A stretch of DNA of 57,567 nucleotides from a virus: positions 1 through 57,567 of the IMG/VR virus record IMGVR_UViG_3300021600_000632; one strand, written 5' to 3'. A model generated the notes under the pieces. That model was not told where the DNA came from and made no database searches. It was given only the letters and a program-made list of their open reading frames with translations. Made by a program: the position numbers and the translations under genes. Positions 9,901-16,139 of this stretch are shown piece by piece; position 1 is the stretch's first letter; the number at the start of each line of letters is the position of its first letter.

Positions 9901-11788
9901 CCAACGTATAGGCAAGAGAGCCCTGATTATTACCGTCGACCACGGGTGAAATTAGTGGCACAACCGCCACATGCTCCACCTCATTAGCATTAGTATCCTC
10001 TTTGTTTTCGGCCGTTAAAACATTATCTATATAAACCCCCTCACCCTTCAGAGGATAGAAACTCGAGGGATCAGGATTGTACTCTGACCTTATCTCGGCA
10101 CCACGATAAGCCGTCAAATAACTACCGCCCGTCTGTAATTCCTCGGCTTCACCACTGGAGCGCAAATAAGTTATTTTTGCCGCCGCCGCCAGAATACCCC
10201 ATTTTTTCTGTGTAATCGCAGCGTCGACTATCTTAAATTTAAAATCATAAGTCGTTGAAGCAAAACCAGCCAACGCAGACTGCGTACAGTCAATTTTTGA
10301 ACTATAAAACTGGTTGTTCAGATTAGTCAGTATGCAACCGCTTGGTAAACTTTCCTGATCGTCAACTGAAATGCCTTTGGCTACATTAACAGAAGCCAAG
10401 ACATTATGAATCGGCTGATTGAAATAATTAACAAGCTTCAACTCTCCGTTGAGAATTACATTGGACTCAAGCGCAGGTATCACCGTCTCATCCAAGGCCG
10501 GATTAGTCTTTTGAACGACTTTCAAATTTGCAATAATGTCCTTAGACATAGCACCAAAGACAGCATCTAAGACATAAGGATAATATTTTTCCGCACCCGA
10601 GGCTGGCTGTCCAGCCAAAATATAGGCCCCGCCCTGCCCAAACTTTTTATAACCAAGAGCCAAGGCTTGACCAACTGGTGTTGAAGTGGCACGCAACGAT
10701 GTTCGGTCCTGAAAATAATAATTACTATCACCGAGTAAATCCAAATTAGCAATATCTATCAAGTCCGGATCAACTTCTGGTCGCACGAAAAACGAAGACA
10801 GGAAGTAAGTATTAAAATAACCATTTTCCGGAACTTGACCTAATTGCAACAAGTGGCTTTCAAAATCAACACCATTTGTAAACAGTAGCCGACCCTTATT
10901 TTGTTTATGCTTTATAAGAATTTGTTGCTCAACAGAGTTTATAGCCAAGATGCCTGCCTGCTCGAGCAGGAGGCTTGATTTACCAGAGGAAATTACCACT
11001 CCGCCCTTGTTTACAAAATCACTGATCGCCGCTAAACCACTCGAGCCGAGCTCGGCAATCGTTACGCCCTCTAGGCCCGAGGTAATGTCAGGTAAAATCA
11101 AGATCTTAAAAAAGGGGTTATTAGCATTTAATAACTTACCACCCTGAATATCAGCCGCATTCAACATAACCAAACTTGAAACTTCCTTATTGGGAACGTT
11201 GCTATCATTTTGGTAAGCTTGAAAATCTGCGAAACCGTGAAAACATTGTTCATGTTTAGCCAGATAAGTGTGCAAAATGTGGCAATAGGCCTCAGATTCA
11301 TAAGTCAAATGACGATTTTGCCCATTAGTTATTTTGGAAATATCAAGTATGGCCATCGAACCATCATACAAGGCCCGAGCACGGCCAATATCAATTGTCG
11401 TTGATGATTTCAGAAAAGCAAAGGCACTGGCCCCTAATTCAGACAGCTTTTCCGGCTTTAAATCAAAAACAGCACCACCAAAAAATTGGGTGCTGCTGCC
11501 ATGTTGATATGAAAAATTCTCAGGATAAAGTAAAAACTTAGAGCTATTAGGTAGAATTTTTTTAGCGATAAACTGGTAAGCGTGCTGCAACTTGCTGTAA
11601 TCACCTGATTCTACCTGATCAGCACCAAGACCGATAATTGTCGGCTCATTAAGCGCGGAACCCTGCCCCGAATTAACACCTGTAATAAACTTTTCAGCTA
11701 AAACAATCGGAATATTATTTACTGTCAGACTTAAAAGCAAGAAACAATTAATTGCAAATTTAAATTTTTTAGAAGTATTTTTCTTCAT
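3992..11788 (-). CDS. Giant secreted or surface protein with C-terminal repeats
   Basis: The start at 11788 gives a 2598-residue protein with a clean signal peptide: MKKNTSKKFKF, then a hydrophobic stretch, then VLAEKF. The open frame continues 51 codons upstream, but that part is the untranslated leader. The body is rich in Asn, Ser, Thr and Tyr, with beta-sandwich-like segments reminiscent of CARDB or DUF11-type surface modules (for example ENVGSAIAYQPKASIFLP and VKLELFNNSGYDW). The last 190 residues carry about three helical repeats with the pattern Y-x3-Y-x2-P-x4-DW-x5-IA-x-G, as in IYGRLPDSTQDWFDVLRIANG. Probably an exported cell-surface protein for attachment or envelope. No enzyme motif was recognised. 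It appears to be a single-gene unit between its own leader and a terminator. Confidence 0.8.
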   Translation of the reverse strand: MKKNTSKKFKFAINCFLLLSLTVNNIPIVLAEKFITGVNSGQGSALNEPTIIGLGADQVESGDYSKLQHAYQFIAKKILPNSSKFLLYPENFSYQHGSSTQFFGGAVFDLKPEKLSELGASAFAFLKSSTTIDIGRARALYDGSMAILDISKITNGQNRHLTYESEAYCHILHTYLAKHEQCFHGFADFQAYQNDSNVPNKEVSSLVMLNAADIQGGKLLNANNPFFKILILPDITSGLEGVTIAELGSSGLAAISDFVNKGGVVISSGKSSLLLEQAGILAINSVEQQILIKHKQNKGRLLFTNGVDFESHLLQLGQVPENGYFNTYFLSSFFVRPEVDPDLIDIANLDLLGDSNYYFQDRTSLRATSTPVGQALALGYKKFGQGGAYILAGQPASGAEKYYPYVLDAVFGAMSKDIIANLKVVQKTNPALDETVIPALESNVILNGELKLVNYFNQPIHNVLASVNVAKGISVDDQESLPSGCILTNLNNQFYSSKIDCTQSALAGFASTTYDFKFKIVDAAITQKKWGILAAAAKITYLRSSGEAEELQTGGSYLTAYRGAEIRSEYNPDPSSFYPLKGEGVYIDNVLTAENKEDTNANEVEHVAVVPLISPVVDGNNQGSLAYTLEFADNYYQARKTANSFVFPFINSLEGQRDHDYIDYQSLKCSDVTLSADWDTPVKTILMNRSAAGLPAATGCQGQSIEQIIGKDYAYTVNSESLAAKQLYFADASNYYEQATQRQLVYIDTTKPNGAASYYGGNIPVDLQKGLVAKKNLIFARNDVYFYPNKNYPLPEGITDKNAYLTIDRFASSTCGNAKGILTAGYFNDTKAGGIKANEYDNALQCKNNKTKIDYSQIENYSGGKIKVSHYLFPVASEDQIGEASDLAYFSTTTGEYKNYPEVKFIKAHSVDFLLDQSSNPKGGRFTFILPNGVNFSADPIASGLITLSADHVAVRKINFEASTSKIRVDFIRGKMPDQTNGKPDVLRLNLEGLNTDKPITITAGLEKLDYDIGRPGDMTVYTSAVFVDNLELTKKPFLSLPSLVMKFRLKRGAQSDQSYFQKYEYFEPFVRYGVYIQELAAHRTVYGYAENHPVSDPGLVLSNGGFSTFSNIGASSIPFREYLQTGIKQVIPSSQETARVDYQDIWKRQWSTPIRTVMPDVPPIPPPLRNFMMNTTFEVRDKASGARQLEWASDRKAEVLYKVKVLNNYPKYFEPTVCKANEVLLNANLANGLSSKYFVLPVSNFFASTTVANAYLHRSNIATYGVCYQSQGDLVSNQLLTPIQRDEIKTASTCEHENNCPVISSTTPTISRRPSGEVGNWNYSQAVADYYPTGYITEPMWSLTHYDYDDSAFSKGYSYHMDNLLPNMDNVRNGLLRPHNIVAQPIYKGLGYSLSYNPNYQSQLYNVDGQLITGWMSDNLQNKDDTLLVGQASINSISIDKSSLLGTQMVRIDQMDQTYPQAAAAMNNIYACLFNRSRAKVDPVNSKIVYPNNVYVNNVVPIAPDLEKNDARLTEYNCGNLLYDPATIHEFNNVVKTDAKDWLYFGVGLRGGAKETINIVSELNPISGVNFEGFAKINDGGRFTYWNPANGPNSFLVLDNVVNVIEAMQSNITMNKEIIPVEVPTFNSDIYHLITIADQVETDREFTESPYLKNYGFGDAVTSIQVGVANNLKANGSILEPGDTTTVKLELFNNSGYDWNLIKSTDGQMAIESIDLPAEAISANDLLSKTKHAIKQPTSFNFLNFAIPLEISDYVQIMPSTHNVGTPGILFDFDNINVTTIRDGYKGTYAIDLKVSSDLPASLRGKTYDINVSLVPKFFDKYPGHPHDPVSHDYQLNLPSIRFGVPYATDQGSRAGKVFRTSGYSHNIAVIDEMPNGVDPLTVKRISWSELQNFRAAANNPVLRQSNLKNLYSRNDFGEAYSFSTTSLENGNQKINLSLADNGISEFPIPQISGPDTAVLYLLVRSHSVYLPYGDNKVNQNLKSDYTDSFSFTKSARMSDPQYRIVRAAGANLETNYSAEIIGKSTGEKLSTQKLSPHEENFVRLKVRLENVGSAIAYQPKASIFLPNAIMIATTGAEELINHATTTEVRFSLSDDLAPGDVQLLDLIVNYNKNNDNVGLKFINVSQAAANEIEIVDHAAAQFDLTSTPGENQVDQKTAGAFYMPLATDNQPQLTITAKKLETNLFSITLLPLNSTSSFYKLFLKDVATSTFSEVGLDYDQNGSYKIKITKGGSQFYGVLYDRVLVVNNFGEEVYQYFKLAESGTLLINYDSDFSININIDMYKPPRPPVGTEGQVEKFAIQVINRAGEKISKTYDQIIRLKLIGGPDVSKVAISEFSNFKNASLEAYHETIDWLLSSGQGIKTLYAKFYTRFGVSSPVTTVKIQSMNDSVVPKKIQGVKIINQEVGLTLEAQALINSQENKKIYLNTLGVKRSLMSERYGLKKYIRNFGLKMTEKTQINTLNTFIIYGTKSSQKISWNKRYYLLKSYEAIYGRLPDSTQDWFDVLRIANGLTPDHLIKGRNIWAEKRYEQVYKMRPKNDQKSREQLNIIAYGLSNSADNDQILQKEALAKYQTVYKDGPRNQNDWNLVRSIAMALK

Positions 11789-11952
11789 ATTGATTAAGTT
11801 AATAAATGCTGAGTCCAAAATAAAGAGCCCCCAATGAAGGCTCATGACTGCTTTGAACACAATTGCTCGCATTTGCAAACAAAAAAAATAGTTCAAAGTG
11901 ACCGGTTGCGCCACTGGCTCCATATAATCCCAGGCGCCCAATATGGATTATA
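11789..11952 (-). promoter_or_regulatory. Promoter and structured 5' leader of the giant secreted protein
   Basis: A perfect TATAAT on the minus strand (11947-11952) would start an RNA near 11940. The leader of about 150 bases has GC-rich blocks, a pairing TTTGAAC...GTTCAAA (near 11893 and 11852) and a hairpin GAGCC-TTCATTGGG-GGCTC followed by TTTATTTT (about 11817-11844), which looks like an attenuator. It could be a riboswitch or protein-controlled leader. I could not match it to a known class. The -35 is poor. Confidence 0.45.
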
Positions 11953-12109
11953 ATTCATTGCCTTCACTTCTCTTATTAGCCTATTCCTGAATAATTAAAA
12001 TGTCAAGAACATTTATGTCTCAACATCAAGTAATGTTAATTACTCAATAAACTTATAAATTAATTATTCAATAACTCAACTTGGATAACTACAATTACTT
12101 AAATAAACA

Positions 12110-12136
12110 AAAAATAGGGTGTGCCCTATTTTTTTA
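12110..12136. terminator. Strong intrinsic terminator
   Basis: AAAAATAGGG-TGTG-CCCTATTTTTTT is a stem of about 10 bases with T runs on both strands. It can end the candidate small RNA on the minus strand. Confidence 0.75.
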
Positions 12137-12276
12137 TAACTATATTTACTTAAAAAACCAAGTGCCTGACTGCGGCGATAAATTACATCATTTTTTTCCG
12201 AATAAATGCTGGATAGCACTTTCTTTCTGATGAATTGCGAAAATCCACTATAATCTCACTTGGATTTTCAATTTAC
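12110..12276 (-). ncRNA. Candidate small RNA between a promoter and a terminator
   Basis: Minus-strand transcription from the TGC-TATAAT element at 12283-12291 would begin near 12276 and end at the terminator at 12110-12136, giving about 165 nt without a credible ORF. Internal pairing is visible: GAAAATCC with GGATTTTC (extended by AATT arms) around 12230-12270, and AAGTGC with GCACTT around 12162-12223. The class is unknown. It resembles none of the 6S, tmRNA, SRP or RNase P signatures that I can recognise. Confidence 0.45.
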
Positions 12277-12282
12277 ACCTCA

Positions 12283-12291
12283 ATTATAGCA
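12283..12291 (-). promoter_or_regulatory. Extended -10 promoter for the candidate small RNA
   Basis: The minus strand reads TGCTATAAT, an extended -10. The same nine bases occur at 13576-13584 and 31902-31910, which suggests a standard promoter form in this genome. No -35 is needed for this type. Confidence 0.5.
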
Positions 12292-12295
12292 TACG

Positions 12296-12324
12296 GGTGG
12301 GGGTTGGCAAGTCCAACCCCCACC
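12296..12324. terminator. GC-rich hairpin at the end of the recombinase gene
   Basis: A perfect 12-base stem (GGTGGGGGTTGG with CCAACCCCCACC) and loop CAAGT lies 8 bases past the recombinase stop. The T run (TTTTT) is on the plus-strand side, so it is a better terminator for plus-strand RNA. On the minus strand it may act as an mRNA end. It could also be a recombination site, though nothing shows that. Confidence 0.5.
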
Positions 12325-12331
12325 TTTTTGG

Positions 12332-13240
12332 CTAAAAATTCATCAATCTTTTATGAATCTGCTTCAACTCCGGATTAACATAATGAGTGTATACTTGAGT
12401 ACTCCGCAGATCACTATGCCCCAAAAACATCTGCACCGCCCGCAAGTCTGCTCCATTCTTCAACATATGAGTGGCAAATGAATGCCGAAAACTATGCGTA
12501 GAAATGTCGCTTCTTAACCCTGCCAACTTAACATACTTCTTGACCACCTCCTGAGCTGACCTCTTGCCAATCCTGCCTTTATTAAGCTCGGTCCATTCAT
12601 TTCGCCTTCTGGTGAAGGTAAACAGTGCTGGGTAATTATCCTCTCTAGTTTTTAGATACTCACCAATCCAGTAAATCGCTCTATCATTAAGATAGACTGT
12701 TCTAATCTTATCAAACTTGCCCTGCACTATTATCTCCCCATAATTTATATCAATGTCCTTATTAAGCTTAATCATTTCCTCAAGTCTCATGCCAGTCGCA
12801 AACAAAACCTCTAAAATCGCTCGATTTCTCTTGCCCTCATTATTAAAGGTATTAACTGTACGAACCATTCGCTCAAATTCATCCTGATTGAAAAAAATAA
12901 TCCGATCATCTGCCCGCACGCCCTTTGGCACTCGTGATGGGGCTAAAGCCTTAATTCCCTTTTTCTCCATGTATATCAAAAACATCCTAATCATCTTCAA
13001 TTTCTCACTCACAGTGGATAACTTAATTTTACGATTCTTTTGATAAGCGTGATCCGTGTCCAATAAATGCTTCTTGTATTTCAAAACCAAATCCTCGCTT
13101 ATTTTCCGAACCTCGAGATCACCTGTCCATTCATAAAAATGTCGAAAATGATGCTCGTAGTTTGCAACTGTCTTTTTTGAATGATTTTGCTCCACCTCAC
13201 ACCATTCAAAGAATTTTAGCCCTGCTTCCGATATCATCAT
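12332..13240 (-). CDS. Tyrosine recombinase (XerC/D or integrase type)
   Basis: This 302-residue protein has the full catalytic set of tyrosine recombinases: R152 (ATGMRLEEM), K175 (GKFDKIR), H249 and R252 (HSFRHSFATH), H275 (LGHSDLRS) and Y284 (TQVYTHY). A SAM-like core-binding domain fills residues 1-105. The size and compact form fit chromosomal Xer proteins, but an integrase of a mobile element is equally possible because a prophage and a large unusual cluster lie on the same side. Its start overlaps the end of the small upstream gene by 4 bases, so the two are probably translated together. No attachment site was identified. Confidence 0.9.
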   Translation of the reverse strand: MMISEAGLKFFEWCEVEQNHSKKTVANYEHHFRHFYEWTGDLEVRKISEDLVLKYKKHLLDTDHAYQKNRKIKLSTVSEKLKMIRMFLIYMEKKGIKALAPSRVPKGVRADDRIIFFNQDEFERMVRTVNTFNNEGKRNRAILEVLFATGMRLEEMIKLNKDIDINYGEIIVQGKFDKIRTVYLNDRAIYWIGEYLKTREDNYPALFTFTRRRNEWTELNKGRIGKRSAQEVVKKYVKLAGLRSDISTHSFRHSFATHMLKNGADLRAVQMFLGHSDLRSTQVYTHYVNPELKQIHKRLMNF

Positions 13241-13521
13241 ACAATTATCACATCAACTAGATTAAGGCTCTCGATTGCAAAGTCGGCCAAATTGATGATC
13301 AATAATGAAAACATCAAAGCACCGAATGCCCTTTGAAATAACTCCACCCGACCTTTAAACCTTTGCAGGCCTGTCTTTGGCCTGAGGTAACTGTTACTAA
13401 TCACCTCCTGCACTTGATCGACTGTTAAATAATGCTCTTTGCCACAGTCATGACACTCACCGAGAAAAATTTTCCCGCCATAGGCATAACGGCCCAAGGC
13501 TTTGTGGTTTGCTTTGTTCAT
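13237..13521 (-). CDS. Small zinc-binding membrane protein, partner of the recombinase
   Basis: This 94-residue protein has one CxxC near the N-terminus (ECHDCGKEHYLT) and a hydrophobic segment in the last 30 residues (ALMFSLLIINLADFAIESLN), which could be one membrane helix. A good ribosome binding site (AAAAGGTG) precedes the ATG at 13521. Its last codons overlap the recombinase start, forming a two-gene unit. No family was recognised. Confidence 0.65.
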   Translation of the reverse strand: MNKANHKALGRYAYGGKIFLGECHDCGKEHYLTVDQVQEVISNSYLRPKTGLQRFKGRVELFQRAFGALMFSLLIINLADFAIESLNLVDVIIV

Positions 13522-13575
13522 AACACCTTTTAGCCAAGCAACAAAATAACACTAATATATTATTAATGTTGCCCG

Positions 13576-13584
13576 TGCTATAAT
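13576..13584 (+). promoter_or_regulatory. Extended -10 promoter before the hairpin array
   Basis: TGCTATAAT on the plus strand, identical to the element at 12283-12291. RNA would start near 13591, just before the first of four hairpins. Confidence 0.45.
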
Positions 13585-13592
13585 TAAATCAA

Positions 13593-13728
13593 CCTAAATG
13601 AAGAGTGCATTCTCTTTTTTAGGCGAGAAAAGGCGGACTTTTAGCCGTCTTTTCGGTTAATAAAAACTTATCCGGGGTAGATAGTAACGCTTCCCACGGA
13701 TAAGTCAAATTAATGCCCTTAATTTGAC
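13593..13728 (+). ncRNA. Array of four consecutive hairpins in a divergent intergenic region
   Basis: Four stems follow one another: 13593-13623 (CCTAAA...AAGAG/CTCTT...TTTAGG), 13627-13654 (10 pairs, GAAAAGGCGG with CCGTCTTTTC), 13666-13705 (9 perfect pairs, ACTTATCCG with CGGATAAGT) and 13704-13728 (10 perfect pairs, GTCAAATTAA with TTAATTTGAC). They sit between the divergent genes at 13521 and 13864, downstream of a promoter-like element. They could be a structured RNA, a leader for the plus-strand genes, or a DNA site for the adjacent recombinase. No known RNA family was recognised. Confidence 0.45.
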
Positions 13729-13776
13729 ATTAACTTGCCAATATAGCACATTATGGGCATAATTCCAGCAAAACCC

Positions 13777-13805
13777 TTGACAAATAGGCACTTTTGTGAT
13801 AGCGT
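13777..13805 (+). promoter_or_regulatory. Putative promoter for the two small plus-strand genes
   Basis: A perfect TTGACA (13777-13782) is followed after 17 bases by a poor -10, TAGCGT, itself preceded by TGA (extended form). A strong ribosome binding site GGGAGGA at 13850-13856 precedes the ATG at 13864. Confidence 0.45.
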
Positions 13806-13863
13806 AAAATATTCAGAATCACTGAATTGAACCTTAAAAACAACTACTCGGGAGGATACAAAA

Positions 13864-14337
13864 ATGAATATTTTAATTGTCGGCAATGATTATCATGAAC
13901 TGGTCAAAATTGCTCGAGAAGCCGAAACGACTAGCAACAAATTCTTTTTTGCCCACACCTACAATGATGCAGTAAGTATTCTTGGGTGGATCAAATCTGA
14001 ACATATCAATCCTGAAAAAATTGATGGCATTATCACCTACCTAAACTTTCGCAGATTCAATGAGTCGGATTTTGCTAGCGGTAATTTACCATTTGGACTT
14101 GTTATGATGTTTGAAGCCAGGACAAATAATATACCTTGCGTATTGTGTGTCGATATTGATCCCAACAACAACGATGGCTGGGAATACAGACTAACAAAAA
14201 GCATGCTAAGCTCCAACATTATCAAAGAAGATAATCTCGCCTGCGATGGTGAGTCAACAACGGCAATTGATAAAATGGCGAAGTTGCTAATAATCAATCA
14301 ATTGCGCGCGGATCTAAATGAACCGATACAAGGCTAA
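13864..14337 (+). CDS. Hypothetical protein, possible receiver-like fold
   Basis: This 157-residue soluble protein starts MNILIVGNDY and has alternating hydrophobic strands and helices, which could form a small Rossmann or receiver-like fold. The phosphoacceptor Asp and other residues of a true response regulator are not evident. It has its own promoter and a strong ribosome binding site, and is followed after 38 bases by a zinc-ribbon gene. Function unknown. Confidence 0.65.
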   Translation: MNILIVGNDYHELVKIAREAETTSNKFFFAHTYNDAVSILGWIKSEHINPEKIDGIITYLNFRRFNESDFASGNLPFGLVMMFEARTNNIPCVLCVDIDPNNNDGWEYRLTKSMLSSNIIKEDNLACDGESTTAIDKMAKLLIINQLRADLNEPIQG

Positions 14338-14343
14338 CTACGA

Positions 14344-14361
14344 AAAAACCTCGAACTAAAA
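14344..14361 (+). repeat. 18-base direct repeat, copy 1
   Basis: AAAAACCTCGAACTAAAA is repeated exactly at 14653-14670, where it forms the left arm of a terminator. The two copies flank the zinc-ribbon gene. Confidence 0.6.
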
Positions 14362-14375
14362 AAGGAGTAACTGTT

Positions 14376-14615
14376 ATGAACGTAGATACAAAAGAAACTC
14401 CGTTCTTTGTTTGTCCGACTGGTTGTGAAAAAACTACTTTCTATCAGGATGGCACACTTGAGGTTACAAGACATTTTTCAAGTGAAGGTGAAAAACTGGA
14501 AAGCAGTGATAATGAATATGGCTTCACTCCTAAAACTGAAATGAAATGCCGCAGATGTGATGCCGTGGCTGTCAAAAAGATTAAAAGAGTGACTATCACA
14601 ACAGTCATCGAATAG
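14376..14615 (+). CDS. Small zinc-ribbon protein
   Basis: This 79-residue protein has two cysteine pairs, CPTGC near residue 13 and CRRC near residue 58, probably a zinc ribbon. An AAAGGAG ribosome binding site precedes the ATG at 14376. It is the second gene of a two-gene plus-strand unit and is followed by a terminator. No specific family was recognised. Confidence 0.65.
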   Translation: MNVDTKETPFFVCPTGCEKTTFYQDGTLEVTRHFSSEGEKLESSDNEYGFTPKTEMKCRRCDAVAVKKIKRVTITTVIE

Positions 14616-14653
14616 ACAAATAACACCCCGCCAATCAAGGTCGTCTAAACTAA

Positions 14654-14682
14654 AAACCTCGAACTAAAAATTCGAGGTTTTA
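14654..14682. terminator. Bidirectional intrinsic terminator
   Basis: AAAACCTCGAA and TTCGAGGTTTT form a perfect 11-base stem with loop CTAAAAA. T runs on both strands let it end both the plus-strand pair and the minus-strand genes coming from 14702 and above. Confidence 0.85.
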
Positions 14683-14701
14683 TTATATCTAACTATTTTA
14701 T

Positions 14702-14980
14702 TTACTTCTGAAACTTCTTCTGACAATCAATGGCAATTTTTATGCACTCCTCCGGATCATAACCCAAGTCATCGCACCAACGAATTGTGGAAAATATTAT
14801 ATTGCCTAGCTCCTTTTTTAATTCCTCATCTGTATGCGTATTTGTATCCTTGATCGCATCTCGCTCCCAGCGACAAAGGTCACCAAAGACCTTGCCCATA
14901 CGAACAATAATTTGGCTTAAACTTAATTTTTGGCCCGACCAGATTTCTTGACTTTGTTGTAATAGATTTTTTATTTCCAT
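14702..14980 (-). CDS. MazG-like nucleotide pyrophosphohydrolase
   Basis: This 92-residue protein fits the all-alpha MazG-like group, which hydrolyses (d)NTPs to monophosphates. The helix pattern EELKKELGNIIFSTIRWCDDLGYDPEE resembles the family's EExxE...ExxD metal-binding layout, with Asn at the place of one usual Asp. It lies after the NCPQLK-family cluster in the same direction and may be co-transcribed. Substrate unknown. Confidence 0.6.
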   Translation of the reverse strand: MEIKNLLQQSQEIWSGQKLSLSQIIVRMGKVFGDLCRWERDAIKDTNTHTDEELKKELGNIIFSTIRWCDDLGYDPEECIKIAIDCQKKFQK

Positions 14981-14997
14981 AGAATTATTTTAAACTT

Positions 14998-15164
14998 TTA
15001 TATCACCAATTTTTTTACTAATTTAATTCCTGTCAAAATATAGTGATCAAAAATCTTCCTTTTAATAAATACATTTTTTAAGCCTTTTTGTAAATCAAAA
15101 TTTTTAGCCAAATCTTGTATTTTTTCTAATCTTTTTTAAATTGTAGGCAATTTTTATTTGACAT
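14998..15164 (-). pseudogene. Frameshifted remnant or mini-gene of the NCPQLK family
   Basis: From ATG at 15164 the frame reads MSNKNCLQFKKD and stops. Adding one A to the run of six A (15132-15137) lets it continue for 55 codons (KRLEKIQDLAKNF...LVKKLVI) to TAA at 14998. The start matches the N-terminal signature of the cluster genes just upstream, 8 bases from the stop of the last one. It is either a decaying copy lacking its C-terminal module or a base-calling error in a homopolymer. Confidence 0.7.
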
Positions 15165-15171
15165 AAAAATT

Positions 15172-16131
15172 TTACTTTGAAAAATCAACAATAAATCTAA
15201 ACGCACGATCATTAGTGGCATCAAATGAGTCATCAGACTTGAATTGACACGGACTTATGTCACCCAAATGATTAAAGTTTGCAATTGACCGTCCTCCTCT
15301 CAGCCGATATCCATCCAGCGTTTCATCGGAAAATAATTCCTCACTATCACTAAGTCCCCAATGACTGTAATGCATGTTGCCTAAAACATTAAATTCAATA
15401 GCTCGCAGTAATCTAACCTGTTCAGCTCTTACCTTTAACTTTTCAGCAACAGCTGAGACAAAATCACTATTATTAAATACTGCTCCTTCGATATTAAATC
15501 TACTGCCAGCATCTTGCTCCTTGCCACTAATTGCTCCGTTAGCTCGATAATACTTAATAATATCAGACAAATAGTCATTCTTGAATTCTCCTGCGTGATT
15601 ATTGTAAGTATCACAACCTGGACGCTCACGCTTATCAACCAGCAACCATGAACCTTTTAAAGTAGCTGAATCATGCTGAATGTGCGGCCCCTTAGTTTTA
15701 AAAATTCCCAGTTTAGCATAATTCATCATTTGGTAGAACTCTTTATATGGTCGAAATTTCCAAGCAGCAAGCTTCGCCTTCTCCGTCATTTCAATTGACG
15801 GTAAATACCGTAACTCCATTTCCATTTTTTCCCAATGCTGGATATTCTCCAATGTAGCCTCAGCAGGTAATTCTGGCACATCAATATTTTTACCAAAAAA
15901 TTTACTAAGATCTTTACATTCTCTATTTTTTAGCAATTCAATTTTTAATTCTTTACGTTTTTCAATAACACTTACTCTCAATTTAGAAATATTAGCCATG
16001 TTTCTATCGAAATTTAAGGCATCATTACTTTGAGCGCTTGACGCAATGTTGACCTGTTTAGCAACAATGAAAAATTGCTCTTTTAGAGAGCCAATAAATA
16101 TTTTATGTTGCTTACAGCTTATATTTATCAT
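15172..16131 (-). CDS. NCPQLK-family protein with C-type-lectin/FGE-like end (last of cluster)
   Basis: This 319-residue protein is the most divergent lectin-like member. The N-terminal signature is weakened to NISCKQHK, but the central block remains: FFGKNIDVPELPAE, MELRYLPSIEM, LKGSWLLVDKRERP, and RAIEFNVLGNMHYSHWG. The C-terminal module has the EL-F-SD start, a GG pair and an R-AFRFIVDF ending in place of GFRL. The variable stretch is longer than in its relatives. It is the last intact gene of the minus-strand run, 8 bases after its neighbour's stop. Ligand and partners unknown. The fold assignment rests on the motif order only. Confidence 0.75.
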   Translation of the reverse strand: MINISCKQHKIFIGSLKEQFFIVAKQVNIASSAQSNDALNFDRNMANISKLRVSVIEKRKELKIELLKNRECKDLSKFFGKNIDVPELPAEATLENIQHWEKMEMELRYLPSIEMTEKAKLAAWKFRPYKEFYQMMNYAKLGIFKTKGPHIQHDSATLKGSWLLVDKRERPGCDTYNNHAGEFKNDYLSDIIKYYRANGAISGKEQDAGSRFNIEGAVFNNSDFVSAVAEKLKVRAEQVRLLRAIEFNVLGNMHYSHWGLSDSEELFSDETLDGYRLRGGRSIANFNHLGDISPCQFKSDDSFDATNDRAFRFIVDFSK

Positions 16132-16139
16132 AACAATTA

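Noticed and set aside
11789-11941. Longer N-terminus (51 more residues) of the giant protein
   Set aside because: A good signal peptide starts at 11788, while the upstream part covers a promoter-leader with hairpins and has no protein-like character.
12296-12324. GC-rich hairpin as an attachment site for the recombinase
   Set aside because: Only one copy is seen in the window and it behaves like a terminator with a T run; there is no evidence for recombination.
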